This document shows positions 25,562 to 34,046 of a stretch of 64,000 nucleotides of DNA, in pieces; the first letter of the stretch is position 1; the number at the start of each line of letters is the position of its first letter. The DNA lies in assembly GCA_028768525.1 (NCBI GenBank), contig CP054837.1:1842001-1906000 (forward strand), written 5' to 3'. The position numbers were made by a program, and so were the translations under genes. This DNA is from Desulfobacter sp. (lineage in GTDB: Bacteria > Desulfobacterota > Desulfobacteria > Desulfobacterales > Desulfobacteraceae). The notes below the pieces were generated by a model that ran no database searches, was not told the DNA's origin, and saw nothing but the letters and a program-made list of their open reading frames with translations.

Positions 25562-26580
25562 AGATCCGGCTCTTCTATTAGATCGTCGGTATTGTAATTT
25601 CTTGAGGCTTTTGTACCCAGAATCTCATCCCACTTCATTGGACTGAGGCCCGTGCCCGGCCGTTTTACGGCCAGGTTGCTTTTGGTAAATGCTGCCCCTT
25701 TCAGGATGTTACAGGCCGCAACAATACTTTTACGCGCCGCAGCAATGTTCTTTGTCTCCGACGGGCTGGGGGTCTTTTCCCCATTGCCCAAGGCCTTTTC
25801 GACATTCCTGATCCCTTTGACCATCTGTTTTAGCTCATCAACATCCAAAGAGGCCTTATGATCTGGGCCGGACAGGGATTTGTCCAATGTAAAATGTTTT
25901 TCAATGACAACGGCACCCAGCGCCGCGGCGGCAATGGGGATTTCAATTCCCTGGGTATGGTCGGAATATCCGATTTTAACGCCGGGGAATGCCCCGGCCA
26001 TCGTCTGCATGGCACTTAAGTTTACATCCTCCATGGGCGTGGGATACTCCGTATTGCAGTGCAGCAGGGTTACCCGATCGGGCGACAGGCCGGCTGATCT
26101 GAAAACCTCGAGGGCCCTTCCCACCTCATTGATATCCGACATTCCCGTGGACAGAATAATTTCCTGGCCCAAGGCGGCAATCTTCCTCAAATAGGGAAGG
26201 TTGGTAATCTCCCCCGATGGAATCTTCCATCGGCTGATCCCAAGCCCCTGAAGCAGGTCAATGCTGCCCAGATCAAACGGAGAGGATAGAAACTGGATCC
26301 CATGCCTCCGGCAGGTCCCCATCAATTCCCTATGGGCGTCAAGGGACAATTCAAGCCCTTGGAGCATCTCAAGCTGTGACTTTTGCCCCGGCAGGTCCCG
26401 TTTCTGGTAATCTGCCCTGGCTGCGTGCCTGGTAACCAGGGCCTCTGGAGAAAATGTCTGGAATTTAACCGCATCCGCACCTGCCAGCGCAGCCTGCCTG
26501 ACCATCTCCCCGGCCCGGTCCAGGCTGCCGTTATGATTTACACCGGCTTCGGCAATAATGAAAATCTTCTGGATCTGCAT
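25558..26580 (-). CDS. legI: Legionaminate/N-acetylneuraminate synthase
   Basis: 340-residue single-domain-plus-SAF NeuB family protein that condenses PEP with the epimerase product. Signature elements: IAEAGVNHNG, DAVKFQT, LSSPFD, LSTGMSD, HCNTEYPTP, GYSDHT and EKHFTLDK, ending in the antifreeze-like domain with KRPGTGLSP. It is the first gene of a four-gene minus-strand operon and has a fair promoter upstream. It is of normal length, unlike the fused paralogue at 11,149. Confidence 0.9.
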   Translation of the reverse strand: MQIQKIFIIAEAGVNHNGSLDRAGEMVRQAALAGADAVKFQTFSPEALVTRHAARADYQKRDLPGQKSQLEMLQGLELSLDAHRELMGTCRRHGIQFLSSPFDLGSIDLLQGLGISRWKIPSGEITNLPYLRKIAALGQEIILSTGMSDINEVGRALEVFRSAGLSPDRVTLLHCNTEYPTPMEDVNLSAMQTMAGAFPGVKIGYSDHTQGIEIPIAAAALGAVVIEKHFTLDKSLSGPDHKASLDVDELKQMVKGIRNVEKALGNGEKTPSPSETKNIAAARKSIVAACNILKGAAFTKSNLAVKRPGTGLSPMKWDEILGTKASRNYNTDDLIEEPDL

Positions 26581-26615
26581 CTGGTGAAAACACCTTATCT
26601 TTTATCGTTATCAAT

Positions 26616-26644
26616 CCTATACCAACCCGCTTCCTTTTTTTCAA
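26616..26644 (-). promoter_or_regulatory. Sigma-70-like promoter of the legI operon
   Basis: TTGAAA, 17 bases, TATAGG on the minus strand, 36 bases before the legI start. It is back to back with a plus-strand sigma-28-like site at 26671-26698. Confidence 0.45.
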
Positions 26645-26670
26645 CTTAAACCGCCGGACCCTGCTTTATT

Positions 26671-26698
26671 TAAAGTTCTCTTGCAATGGAACCGATTT
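26671..26698 (+). promoter_or_regulatory. Sigma-28-like promoter upstream of the hisF2 trio
   Basis: TAAAGTTC matches the FliA -35 at seven of eight positions. After 12 bases ACCGATTT follows, matching GCCGATAA at five of eight. The spacer is one base longer than ideal. If real, it ties acetamidino sugar formation to the flagellar late-gene programme. Confidence 0.38.
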
Positions 26699-26757
26699 TT
26701 AATTTAAACAGAAGAACATTAAAAACCATGTATAACCCCCAGAGAACATAACACCCA

Positions 26758-27606
26758 ATGGAAACCGTCAGAATTATTCCCAGACTGGACATCAAAGGAC
26801 CCAACCTGGTGAAAGGTATTCACCTTGAAGGGTTAAGGGTATTGGGAAAACCCGAACATTTTGCAGAATATTACTACATTAACCACGCCGACGAACTGAT
26901 GTTCGTGGATGTGGTCGCCAGCCTATACGAAAGAAACAGCCTTCATGATATTATAAAGCGAACGGCAAAAAAAATTTTTATTCCCCTGACCGTTTCGGGT
27001 GGTATCCGGAGTATAGACGATATCCGGGGCGTACTCAGGGCCGGGGCTGATAAAGTGTCATTGAACACTGCGGCCATTCATGATCCGGACCTGATCCGGA
27101 AAGCCAGCCGGGAATTCGGCTCATCCACCATTGTGGTCACCGTAGAGGCCATCAAACAGGAAGACGGGCGGTATCTGGCCTATACGGACAACGGCCGTGA
27201 GCACACCGGTATTGAGGTGGTGGACTGGGCTGAAAAAGCCGAGGAAATGGGCGCAGGTGAAATCGTTATCACCTCCGTTGACAATGAGGGGACAGGCGCC
27301 GGCTTTGACATTGAATTAACCCGGGCGGTGTCAAAAGCGGTTACCGTTCCGGTTATCGCCCACGGTGGTGCGGGCAGCCCCCTGCATGTCATCGACGTGA
27401 TTAAAAAAGGATATGCCGATGCCGTTTCCATGGCCTCCATTCTTCACTACCATGCCCTTGATGAAATCAGGGAATCAGAGGACTTTCTGGATGAAGGGAA
27501 TACGGAATTCTTAAATTACGGAAAAAAATCAGAGAAATTTTCCTATACCGACCTGATTTCCATGAAAGGGTATCTGGCAGATGAAAATGTTTATTGCAGG
27601 CCGTGA
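26758..27606 (+). CDS. hisF2: HisF-like cyclase subunit of a sugar amidotransferase
   Basis: 282-residue (beta-alpha)8 barrel of the HisF family (RIIPRLDIKG, LTVSGGIRS, AHGGAGSP). Genuine HisF sits with histidine genes; here it starts a trio with a HisH glutaminase and a WbpG/PseA-type N-acetyl sugar amidotransferase. This is the arrangement known from Pseudomonas LPS and Campylobacter flagellin loci, where an acetamido group becomes acetamidino. In that role HisF would channel ammonia and perhaps form the complex core. The protein is longer than usual HisF (~255) by a C-terminal tail. First gene on its strand, with the sigma-28-like site upstream. Confidence 0.85.
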   Translation: METVRIIPRLDIKGPNLVKGIHLEGLRVLGKPEHFAEYYYINHADELMFVDVVASLYERNSLHDIIKRTAKKIFIPLTVSGGIRSIDDIRGVLRAGADKVSLNTAAIHDPDLIRKASREFGSSTIVVTVEAIKQEDGRYLAYTDNGREHTGIEVVDWAEKAEEMGAGEIVITSVDNEGTGAGFDIELTRAVSKAVTVPVIAHGGAGSPLHVIDVIKKGYADAVSMASILHYHALDEIRESEDFLDEGNTEFLNYGKKSEKFSYTDLISMKGYLADENVYCRP

Positions 27607-27629
27607 CGGCCTGGATAGGAATGGATAAA

Positions 27630-28295
27630 ATGAAAGTTGCCATTATTGATTACAAAATGGGGAACCTTTTCAGTGTGACCAACGCATGCCGGCATGTGGG
27701 CCTTGACCCCGTTGTGACCCTGGATCAATCCCAAATCATGGCCGCGGACGGGGTCATCCTTCCGGGGGTTGGGGCATTTGCCAAAGCCATGGATCAATTA
27801 ACCCGGCTGAATCTCATCTCCGTCATCAAAGAATCCATTGGCCGCAAAAAGCCCTTTTTGGGCATCTGCCTGGGTATGCAGCTCTTATTTTCCACCAGTG
27901 AGGAGTTTGAAAAAACGGACGGACTGGATATAATTAAAGGCAAGGTGGTTAAGTTTCCCACGGGATATAACGGCGCCCGGGTAAAGGTCCCCCAGATCGG
28001 ATGGAACCGGATACGAGGGGGGGCATTCGCCAAACCGGCACCCGTGATGGCAGGCATTGATGACGATGAATTCATGTATTTTGTGCATTCCTACTATTGT
28101 ATCCCCGACCGGGAGGAGGATATTCTCACCACCACCCGGTACGGGAGCACCACCTATTGTTCTGCAGTGATGCACGACAATATTATTGCCACGCAATTCC
28201 ATCCCGAAAAAAGTGCAGAAAAAGGCATCTTATTTTATAAAAACTGGGCAAACCTTGTTAAAGAAAGGGCATCAACCTATGAACAACCTGCTTGA
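27630..28295 (+). CDS. hisH2: HisH-like glutamine amidotransferase subunit
   Basis: 221-residue class I glutaminase. The nucleophile elbow is GICLGMQLL, and the HFHPEKS-like triad segment appears as QFHPEKS near the C-terminus. The start is ATG at 27630, giving the family-typical KVAIIDYKMGNL; an ATG at 27621 lies on top of the AGGA ribosome binding site. It supplies ammonia for the WbpG-type partner, whose start codon lies inside its 3' end, so the two should be translationally coupled. Confidence 0.87.
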   Translation: MKVAIIDYKMGNLFSVTNACRHVGLDPVVTLDQSQIMAADGVILPGVGAFAKAMDQLTRLNLISVIKESIGRKKPFLGICLGMQLLFSTSEEFEKTDGLDIIKGKVVKFPTGYNGARVKVPQIGWNRIRGGAFAKPAPVMAGIDDDEFMYFVHSYYCIPDREEDILTTTRYGSTTYCSAVMHDNIIATQFHPEKSAEKGILFYKNWANLVKERASTYEQPA

Positions 28296-29562
28296 AACCA
28301 AATACGGACTCCCCTCGGATGTCATTTTCTGCAAAAAATGTGTCATGTCCAACCAGCGGCCGGCATCGGCAGTTGAATTCAAACACACCATCAACAGCAA
28401 AAAACAAACACTGGCCTTTGACGACCAGGGCATATGTGATGCCTGCCGTGTGTCGGAGCATAAAGACAAACAAATAGACTGGAAAAAGCGGGAAGAGGAA
28501 TTATTAACACTGCTGGAAAAACACCGGAAAACAGACGGGTCCTACGACTGTCTGGTCCCAGGATCCGGTGGCAAGGACAGTGCCCTCCAGGCCCATATTC
28601 TCAAATACAAATACGGGATGAACCCGCTGACCGTCACCTGGCCGCCAATCTTGTACACCGACTACGGTTACCGGAATTTCAAAAACTGGATTGATGTGGG
28701 GGGGCTGGACAACATCAGTTTCAACCGGAACGGCAGGGCAATGAGAATTTTGACCCGGCTCTCCATTGAGAACCTGTTCCACCCGTTCCAGACATTTATT
28801 TTGGGTCAAAAAAACCTGGCCCCGAAACTTGCCCTGAAATTCGGTATTCCCCTGGTTTTTTACGGGGAAAATGAAGCGGAGTACGGCAATCCCATTGCAG
28901 ATAATGCAAAATCCCTCAGGGACAGGTCCTACCATACCATGAAAAACCTAAATGATATCTATCTTGGGGGGCTCCCTGTCAAAGAGATAACGGACCGGTA
29001 CGATTTAACCGTGAACGATCTGATGTCATTTCTGCCGCCGGACGCAGCAGAATTCCAGAACTCCAATATTGAGGTCCACTACCTGGGGTATTACCTGAAA
29101 TGGACTCCCCAGGAAGCCTATTACTACGCAGTTGAAAACACAGGGTTCAAGGCGCGCCCCTTCAGAAGCCAGGGCACCTACAGCAAGTACAACAGCATTG
29201 ATGATAAAATTGATGACCTTCACTATTATACCACCTTTATCAAATTCGGCATCGGCCGGGCCACCTATGACGCCTCCCAGGAAATACGCAACAGGCATAT
29301 CACCAGGGAGGAGGGGCAGGCCCTGGTAAAACGGTTTGACGGAGAATTTCCCGACCGGTACTTCAACGAAATCATGGACTACCTGGAAATGTCACCGGAA
29401 TACTTTAGAAACGAACTGGCAGACAAATTCAGGTCTCCACATCTGTGGAAAAAAGTGAACGGTGAGTGGAAACTGCGTCATACGGTGAATATGGACGGCG
29501 TTGAAGACCAGGCTGGATTTTTGGGCAGCACATCAAAGATGCCGGCCGAGATCAAAGGGTGA
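28279..29562 (+). CDS. N-acetyl sugar amidotransferase, WbpG/PseA family
   Basis: 427 residues. An N-terminal CxxC (C18, C21) pairs with C53 and C56 to give a zinc-ribbon-like site, and the ATP-pyrophosphatase loop GSGGKDS is at 95-101. The family activates an N-acetyl group with ATP and replaces oxygen by ammonia from HisH/HisF, giving N-acetimidoyl (acetamidino) sugars. Given the legionaminic acid genes on both sides, the likely product is an acetamidino form of legionaminic acid, which is inference; pseudaminic acid is the alternative. ATG at 28279 is chosen over an upstream TTG lying well inside hisH2. Convergent with the next gene, 13 bases apart. Confidence 0.88.
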   Translation: MNNLLETKYGLPSDVIFCKKCVMSNQRPASAVEFKHTINSKKQTLAFDDQGICDACRVSEHKDKQIDWKKREEELLTLLEKHRKTDGSYDCLVPGSGGKDSALQAHILKYKYGMNPLTVTWPPILYTDYGYRNFKNWIDVGGLDNISFNRNGRAMRILTRLSIENLFHPFQTFILGQKNLAPKLALKFGIPLVFYGENEAEYGNPIADNAKSLRDRSYHTMKNLNDIYLGGLPVKEITDRYDLTVNDLMSFLPPDAAEFQNSNIEVHYLGYYLKWTPQEAYYYAVENTGFKARPFRSQGTYSKYNSIDDKIDDLHYYTTFIKFGIGRATYDASQEIRNRHITREEGQALVKRFDGEFPDRYFNEIMDYLEMSPEYFRNELADKFRSPHLWKKVNGEWKLRHTVNMDGVEDQAGFLGSTSKMPAEIKG

Positions 29563-29575
29563 TCGCAGAAAAAAT

Positions 29576-30169
29576 TTAGGGTTTGGTAATCAGGGCGCAG
29601 GCCTTAACAAATTGATTTTCCGGCAGCACCACCCCTTGGACAAGAACAGCATTGGATCCCATAAATGATCCCGCACCAACCCCGGCGCCCCCGTTGACCA
29701 CAGCCCTGGTTGAAATATGGGTGTGATCGCCGATACAGGCATCGTGTTCCACCAAAGCGCCGGTGTTGATAATGCAATTTCTGCCAACCCTGGCACCGGC
29801 ATTGACCAGGGCCTGGTGCATGACCACAGTTCCTTTTTCAATCACGGCATGGGGGGAGACACGGGCCAGGGGGGAAACCAGAACCGGCAGAGTAAACCCA
29901 AGCGCCTTTAACCGGCAAAAGGCCTTATATCTCGCTCCCGGGGGGCCGATCTGGCCGATGGTCACCAATGCATGGTCATAGGTTTGTCTCAATTTTTCCA
30001 GATCCCCGTCGCTGCCCAGTACAGGATATCCCAGTACCGGAGGAGCCCCTTCTCTTCCCGGCTGCTCCACAATCCCGGCGATTTCATATCCGGGAACCAG
30101 TTCGATCACATCAATACAGGCCCGGCAGTGACCGCCGCCGCCCACAAGAAGGATGGGAATATCAGCCAT
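29576..30169 (-). CDS. NeuD/PglD family acyltransferase, probable LegH
   Basis: 197-residue sugar O/N-acyltransferase: a Rossmann-like N-terminal domain (ILLVGGGGHC) and a left-handed beta-helix of hexapeptide repeats (GTVVMHQALVNAGARVG region) with the catalytic-type histidine in VEHDACIGDHTHIS. It lies directly after the LegC-type aminotransferase. LegH in Campylobacter is of this PglD-like type and N-acetylates the 4-amino sugar, so this gene is the best candidate for that otherwise missing step; a sialic acid O-acetyltransferase is the alternative. ATG at 30169 overlaps the upstream TGA by eight bases. Confidence 0.82.
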   Translation of the reverse strand: MADIPILLVGGGGHCRACIDVIELVPGYEIAGIVEQPGREGAPPVLGYPVLGSDGDLEKLRQTYDHALVTIGQIGPPGARYKAFCRLKALGFTLPVLVSPLARVSPHAVIEKGTVVMHQALVNAGARVGRNCIINTGALVEHDACIGDHTHISTRAVVNGGAGVGAGSFMGSNAVLVQGVVLPENQFVKACALITKP

Positions 30170-31310
30170 GTTTCCTCGCACTGGAGGGCAGGTTGACAAT
30201 CCTTTGGCAAATCCGCCTGGCCACCGTCAGGTCGCCTTTTGGGCAATCTTTGAACATTTCCAGATCTGTCATAAGCTCCCAGGCCGGCCGGGTCATGACC
30301 CCGGCACCATTGGTCTCTTTGAGCAGCGCATCTCTTTGCGCCCTGTTTTCTGTAATTACCGCATTGAGCCAGAAATTACTCCTGGCACCGTCGGGTTCAT
30401 CTACAAAAACGCCCAGACCGGTTTCTTTGAAAAAGGCATTATAGGCCTTTGCCAGGCGACGCTTATCTAATAAAAAAGCGTCCAGGCTTTCCATCTGGGC
30501 GCAGGCCAGGGCCGCATTCAAATTGGGCATTCTGTAATTATATCCGACCTCATCGTGGGCAAATTTCCAGGGATGGTCCTTTTTGGCTGTGGTGGACAGG
30601 TGTCTGGCCCTGGCTGCCAGAGCCTCATCCCCCGTAATGATGGCTCCCCCTCCCCCGCAGGTGATGGTTTTGTTGCCGTTAAAACTGAACACCCCCAATT
30701 TCCCGAAGCCACCGCAGTACCCTGACCCGCGCTTTGACCCCAGTGCTTCGGCTGCATCCTCAACCACAGGCACCCCCCAGTGTTCTGCGATGTCAAGAAT
30801 AGCCTCCATCCTGCAGGGATGGCCAAAGGTATGCATGGGAAGAATGGCCGCTATCCGCCGCCCGGTTTCCCTGTTTTGACACCCCTTGCCGGACCGGACT
30901 CCGATGCGGTCCAGATAACGCTCAAGGGCCTCAGGGCAGAGGCCGAGGGTTTCCTCCTGCACATCCACAAACGAAGGCACGGCATGGTTATGGGCAATGG
31001 CATTGGCCGTAGCCACAAAGGTCAACGGCTGGGTGATGACTTCGTCCCCCCCGCGGGTTCCGGCTAATTGCAGGGCCAGCTGAAGGGCCGTGGTTCCGTT
31101 GACCGTTGCCACAACAAATCCGCCGCCCAGGTATCGGGCCAGCACCTTTTCAAACCGGCTGACATATTCCCCCACACTGGAGACAAAGGTGGAATCAAGC
31201 GTATCAAGCACATATTCCCTTTCCTTTTCTCCGAATATGGGTTCATGCAAAGGGATTGTGCCGTCTGTTTCATACCACGCCCTTATAAAATCAATCAGCC
31301 TGTCATACAT
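30162..31310 (-). CDS. legC: LegC family aminotransferase
   Basis: 382-residue DegT-family PLP enzyme. The opening (IPLHEPIFGEKE) and VSSVGEYV are typical of LegC; the PLP lysine lies in SFNGNK before a glycine run. LegC aminates the 4-keto group made by LegB. The ATG overlaps the legB stop by eight bases. The gene is distinct from the second DegT copy at 7,957. Confidence 0.9.
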   Translation of the reverse strand: MYDRLIDFIRAWYETDGTIPLHEPIFGEKEREYVLDTLDSTFVSSVGEYVSRFEKVLARYLGGGFVVATVNGTTALQLALQLAGTRGGDEVITQPLTFVATANAIAHNHAVPSFVDVQEETLGLCPEALERYLDRIGVRSGKGCQNRETGRRIAAILPMHTFGHPCRMEAILDIAEHWGVPVVEDAAEALGSKRGSGYCGGFGKLGVFSFNGNKTITCGGGGAIITGDEALAARARHLSTTAKKDHPWKFAHDEVGYNYRMPNLNAALACAQMESLDAFLLDKRRLAKAYNAFFKETGLGVFVDEPDGARSNFWLNAVITENRAQRDALLKETNGAGVMTRPAWELMTDLEMFKDCPKGDLTVARRICQRIVNLPSSARKHG

Positions 31311-32295
31311 TGTAGATATCTGCCTTATACCCCGATAGATTTTTTGGGTCCGTAAACCAGTCTATGGTTTTTTCAAGCCCCTGTTCAAGGGAATGGCCAT
31401 GGGTAAACCCCGTCAGTTTCCGAATTTTTGTGTTATCGCAGCATAACCTTAAAACCTCCGACCCCTTGGGCCGCAGCCTCTGCTCATCCGTGATGAACCT
31501 CACATCCGAACCCATGATCTTTTTTATCATCTCCAGGGTCTCCCGGACGGAAACTTCCACGCCGGACCCGATATTGACCACCTCTCCTATGGTTTCATCG
31601 GATCCGGCCAATGCCATAAACCCGCTGCAGGTATCCAGAACATAATTAAAATCCCGTGTGGGGGTTAAATCCCCGAGCTGAATCTCTTTTTTACCGGCGG
31701 CTATCTGGCTGATAATGGTGGGAATTACCGCCCTGGCACTCTGCCGCGGCCCAAAGGTGTTAAATGGCCTGGCAATGGTTACGGGCAGACCGAATGCCAG
31801 GTAAAAACTCAGGGCCATCTGGTCCGCGCCGATCTTGCTGGCCGAATAGGGAGACTGGGGCTGCAGGGGATGCGCTTCGTCAATGGGGACATACCGGGCC
31901 GTACCGTATACCTCGGAGGTGGAGGTATGAATAAGCCGCTCACACCCGTTCTCCTTTGCCGCCTGACAGATATTCAATGTGCCCTTGACGTTGGTATCCA
32001 CATAGGAATCCGGTGCCACGTAGGAATAAGGAATGGCGATAAGGGCGGCCAAATGAAAAATGATGTCCACACCCTTTGTTATTTCTCTGCAAAAATGGGG
32101 ATCCCGAATGTCTCCGGACACCACCTCTATCTCATCCAGACAGGGCAGACCCTCCAGCCATCCCCAATAATTAAAGGAATTATAATATGACAGGGCTTTG
32201 ACCCGGGCACCTGAGGCCGCAAGTTTTTCTGTCAGATGGGAACCAATAAACCCGTCCGCCCCTGTGACAAGAATCTTCTTATTGCTTAATTTCAA
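31303..32295 (-). CDS. legB: LegB-type sugar nucleotide 4,6-dehydratase
   Basis: 330-residue extended SDR: N-terminal TGADGFIGSHL cofactor motif, TSTSEVYG and YSASK catalytic Tyr/Lys, with the SYYNSFN(Y) stretch characteristic of LegB proteins. It converts a UDP- or GDP-linked N-acetylglucosamine to its 4-keto-6-deoxy form, the first committed step to legionaminic acid. The PtmE-type enzyme nearby argues for the GDP variant. It lies 17 bases after the radical SAM gene and begins the legB-legC-legH-like series. Confidence 0.9.
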   Translation of the reverse strand: MKLSNKKILVTGADGFIGSHLTEKLAASGARVKALSYYNSFNYWGWLEGLPCLDEIEVVSGDIRDPHFCREITKGVDIIFHLAALIAIPYSYVAPDSYVDTNVKGTLNICQAAKENGCERLIHTSTSEVYGTARYVPIDEAHPLQPQSPYSASKIGADQMALSFYLAFGLPVTIARPFNTFGPRQSARAVIPTIISQIAAGKKEIQLGDLTPTRDFNYVLDTCSGFMALAGSDETIGEVVNIGSGVEVSVRETLEMIKKIMGSDVRFITDEQRLRPKGSEVLRLCCDNTKIRKLTGFTHGHSLEQGLEKTIDWFTDPKNLSGYKADIYNV

Positions 32296-32312
32296 CTTAA
32301 AAGCTCCATTTT

Positions 32313-33704
32313 TTATGACTGCCTGAATCCTCTGAATGACGGGTCACGGTCGGTATATAATGCATTGATCTGGGATACCATCCCCTGTTTTTTATTTTCA
32401 AAATAATTCCGGGTCAGCCTGGTGTTGGCCTCTGCCAGTTCCAAATAGAGTTCATCCTCGGTAAGATCTGTAAAATTGGCTGCAAACAGGTCTGAATTCA
32501 AATGCTTGTTCACGTAGAAATCATCAATGTCCTCAATCAGACCCCGCTTGATGGCTTCGTCATACAGGGGAGAGCCCGGATAAGGCGTCACCGGGCGGAT
32601 GGTCCGCATCTGGGCCCCGTCATCGTGACGGATTAAAAATTCTACAGCAGCATTCAGGGTCTCCCGGGTATCACCGATATGGCCGAAGAGCATATTCAGC
32701 CCGGGGCTGATGCCTGCAGCCAGGGTGGCGGCAATTCCCTTGTCGATCTGGCTTATCGTCAGCGCTTTATTCATTTTTTTAAGCACCTGGTTATCGTAAG
32801 CTTCAATCCCGTAATTGATAAATACACAGCCGGCCCGTTTCATAAGGTCCAGCACCTCGGGCACGGCATAGTTTAGCCGTCCGTTGCAATCCCATTTAAT
32901 ATTGAGATTTGCCTTTAGAAAGGCTTCGCAGATTTCCCGAGTCCGCTTTTTGGAGGACATAAGCAATTCGTCGGAAAAGGCAATATAGGTAATCCCGTAT
33001 TCTTTTTTTAAGAATGAGATCTCCTCAACAATAGCCTGGGCCGATCTCGGACGAAAGCCCTTATCCATCCGATAGCAAAAATTACAGGTAAAGGTGCAGC
33101 CCCTTCCCGAAAGCAGGGGCATGATAAAATCGCTATGGCTGCAATGGGGCATGCGCAGTAGCCTGTAATACTCAATGGGAAACAATTCATAGGCAGGCCA
33201 TGGGATGGTATCGATATCCTGAATCAGCTCCCGCCGCGGATTAATCTTCACCTTACCGCCGTCGCTGTATGCAATGCCCTTGATATCGTTCAAAGGTGCA
33301 TGGTTGGCAAAGGCCCGGCACAATTCCACGATTGTTTCTTCACCTTCACCCATAACCACCACATCAGCGCCGGTCTTTCCCAGAAAATATTCCGGTTCCG
33401 GACAGGGGCCGTGGCCACCGATGATGTAGTGTGCCGGCCGCTGCCTTGACCGTTCGATGGCACGGGAAATTGACAGAAGCTTTTTGTATTGATAGTAGCC
33501 GGCGATGATTGAAACACCGATGATGTCAAATTTATTTCGGTCCAGATACTGGGTCAGGTGGTCATCCGGGAAGTGGTGAACATCCTGGCTGTATATCTCG
33601 ACCTCACACCCTTGTTTTTTCAGTACGGCCGCAATATATGCCAATCCCTGGGGGAACCAGTGAATATAGGAATCATTATCATAGACAACCAATAATACTC
33701 TCAA
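32313..33704 (-). CDS. B12-binding-domain radical SAM protein
   Basis: 463 residues: a B12-binding-like Rossmann domain (about 1-140, IGGHGPCPEPE) followed by a radical SAM core with C203, C207 and C210, then the usual barrel (INYGIEA). The start is a TTG at 33704 preceded by AAAGGATAAG; no ATG start is apparent nearby. It leads the legB-legC-legH-like operon, so it may methylate or otherwise alter the nonulosonic acid or an intermediate. This is position-based inference. Class-B radical SAM methylases and hopanoid or lipid modifiers share the layout. No DxHxxG motif was spotted. Confidence 0.8.
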   Translation of the reverse strand: MRVLLVVYDNDSYIHWFPQGLAYIAAVLKKQGCEVEIYSQDVHHFPDDHLTQYLDRNKFDIIGVSIIAGYYQYKKLLSISRAIERSRQRPAHYIIGGHGPCPEPEYFLGKTGADVVVMGEGEETIVELCRAFANHAPLNDIKGIAYSDGGKVKINPRRELIQDIDTIPWPAYELFPIEYYRLLRMPHCSHSDFIMPLLSGRGCTFTCNFCYRMDKGFRPRSAQAIVEEISFLKKEYGITYIAFSDELLMSSKKRTREICEAFLKANLNIKWDCNGRLNYAVPEVLDLMKRAGCVFINYGIEAYDNQVLKKMNKALTISQIDKGIAATLAAGISPGLNMLFGHIGDTRETLNAAVEFLIRHDDGAQMRTIRPVTPYPGSPLYDEAIKRGLIEDIDDFYVNKHLNSDLFAANFTDLTEDELYLELAEANTRLTRNYFENKKQGMVSQINALYTDRDPSFRGFRQS

Positions 33705-34046
33705 GCGACTTATCCTTTCCCCGTTATCAATACGTTATTTAACAAATGAAGTGCAGCCTCACTCGTCTGGGTTGATCAGTGTTTCCGTGAACCTGTACCC
33801 GGACTTTATCAACTCCCCCCGCCAAGGTCAACGGCCGGGAATCCAGCAGGCCATAATATACATACATATCGGCCTGGGACCGATATGGTTTAAGCGATTT
33901 AAAGATAAGGGGAATAAAAAAAAGGTTTTATTTGACTCGGCCGCTGCGGATAAATAAAATCCGACGTGACCCGAAATAAAAATATAAACGAAAAGTGGGG
34001 ACCATTATTGGGATCCCCCTTCAACCCCACAGCCCCTGGACCGCAG
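33705..34046. other. Divergent intergenic region between radical SAM and GT41 genes
   Basis: About 340 bases between divergent genes. It holds a good plus-strand sigma-70 promoter at 33932-33960 and the ribosome binding site for the minus-strand gene. A GTG-initiated extension of the GT41 frame from 33966 is rejected because it would begin at or before the predicted transcription start. No repeat or RNA gene was recognised. Confidence 0.5.
33932..33960 (+). promoter_or_regulatory. Sigma-70 promoter of the GT41 gene
   Basis: TTGACT, 17 bases, TAAAAT: the best housekeeping-type match in the window. It predicts transcription from about 33967 and a leader of about 80 bases to the ATG at 34047. 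Confidence 0.6.

Noticed and set aside
33966..34046. GTG-initiated N-terminal extension of the GT41 protein
   Set aside because: The strong promoter at 33932-33960 would start transcription at about 33967, so the GTG would not be within the mRNA.
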